Assembly (NCBI GenBank): GCA_964429075.1
Contig: CAYSBA010000088.1
Location: 1 to 6,263 of the forward strand
Reading direction: 5' to 3'
DNA length: 6,263 bases
Source of the DNA: CAYSBA01 sp964429075 [NCBI: uncultured bacterium]
GTDB taxonomy: Bacteria; CAYSBA01
The translations under genes were made by a program, and so were the position numbers. Positions 6,209-6,263 of the stretch are shown in pieces. Numbering within the stretch: position 1 is the stretch's first letter; every line of letters begins with the position of its first letter. The notes below the pieces were generated by a model. The model was not told the origin of the DNA and searched no databases. It saw only the letters and a list, made by a program, of their open reading frames with translations.

Positions 6209-6263
6209 TTTAAATCAAAAATACAAGGATCTGCCTGCCTATTCATAAAGATTAACAGAGGAT

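Larger units (their letters stand above)
6175..6250 (-). repeat. Imperfect 22-bp direct repeat in the leader of the HEAT gene
   Basis: Two copies lie at 6229-6250 and 6175-6196, offset by 54 bp. On the minus strand each begins CTTTATGAAT and ends GCAGAT; 17 of 22 positions agree. The downstream copy contains the Shine-Dalgarno and ends on the first bases of the HEAT start codon. The upstream copy has AGGCAG in place of GGAGGA. This could be a small local duplication or coincidence in low-complexity DNA. Confidence 0.4.

Noticed and set aside
6148-6263. Minus-strand open frame entering from the right edge, with ...MNRQADPC and MNGGADVC segments, ending inside the HEAT gene
   Set aside because: It crosses the AT-rich leader and the HEAT Shine-Dalgarno, and its internal repetition simply reflects the DNA direct repeat. 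It shows no recognisable protein features. An upstream gene could equally end in another frame near 6241-6252.

Overview
All seven supported protein-coding genes lie on the minus strand, so the window reads from right to left. The DNA is AT-rich by eye. It encodes an outer-membrane LPS-insertion protein (LptD), a lipoprotein with a clear lipobox, several Sec signal peptides and a DksA-type transcription factor, so the source is a Gram-negative bacterium. The short Cys-rich lipoprotein, the CsgG-like periplasmic protein and a soluble GAF-PAS histidine kinase suggest a Deltaproteobacteria-like lineage. That placement is inference, and no marker here fixes the taxon.

Layout, in reading direction. 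(1) About 6263-6190 is a short AT-rich leader with a possible -10 box and an imperfect 22-bp direct repeat. (2) 6176-4612 and on to 2480 is a tight three-gene block: a secreted HEAT-repeat protein, a stand-alone PncC/CinA-C amidohydrolase joined to it by a GTGA overlap, and LptD. (3) 2479-2357 is the only real intergenic gap. It carries a near-consensus sigma-70 promoter (TTGACA, 16 bp, TATAAA) and an AGGAGG Shine-Dalgarno. (4) 2356-1 is a second tight block: a DksA/TraR zinc-finger protein, an 84-residue Cys-rich lipoprotein (11-nt overlap), a CsgG-like exported protein (1-nt gap) and a sensor histidine kinase (37-nt gap). The kinase runs off the left edge just past its H-box.

How the genes may work together. 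The first block centres on outer-membrane biogenesis (LptD), with an NAD-salvage or housekeeping enzyme and a periplasmic repeat scaffold in the same transcript. The second block combines a putative RNA-polymerase-binding regulator, two exported envelope proteins and a cytoplasmic kinase. That arrangement is compatible with an envelope-linked signalling unit, but a functional link is inferred only from gene order and overlap. No RNA genes, mobile elements, CRISPR arrays or convincing terminators were seen.
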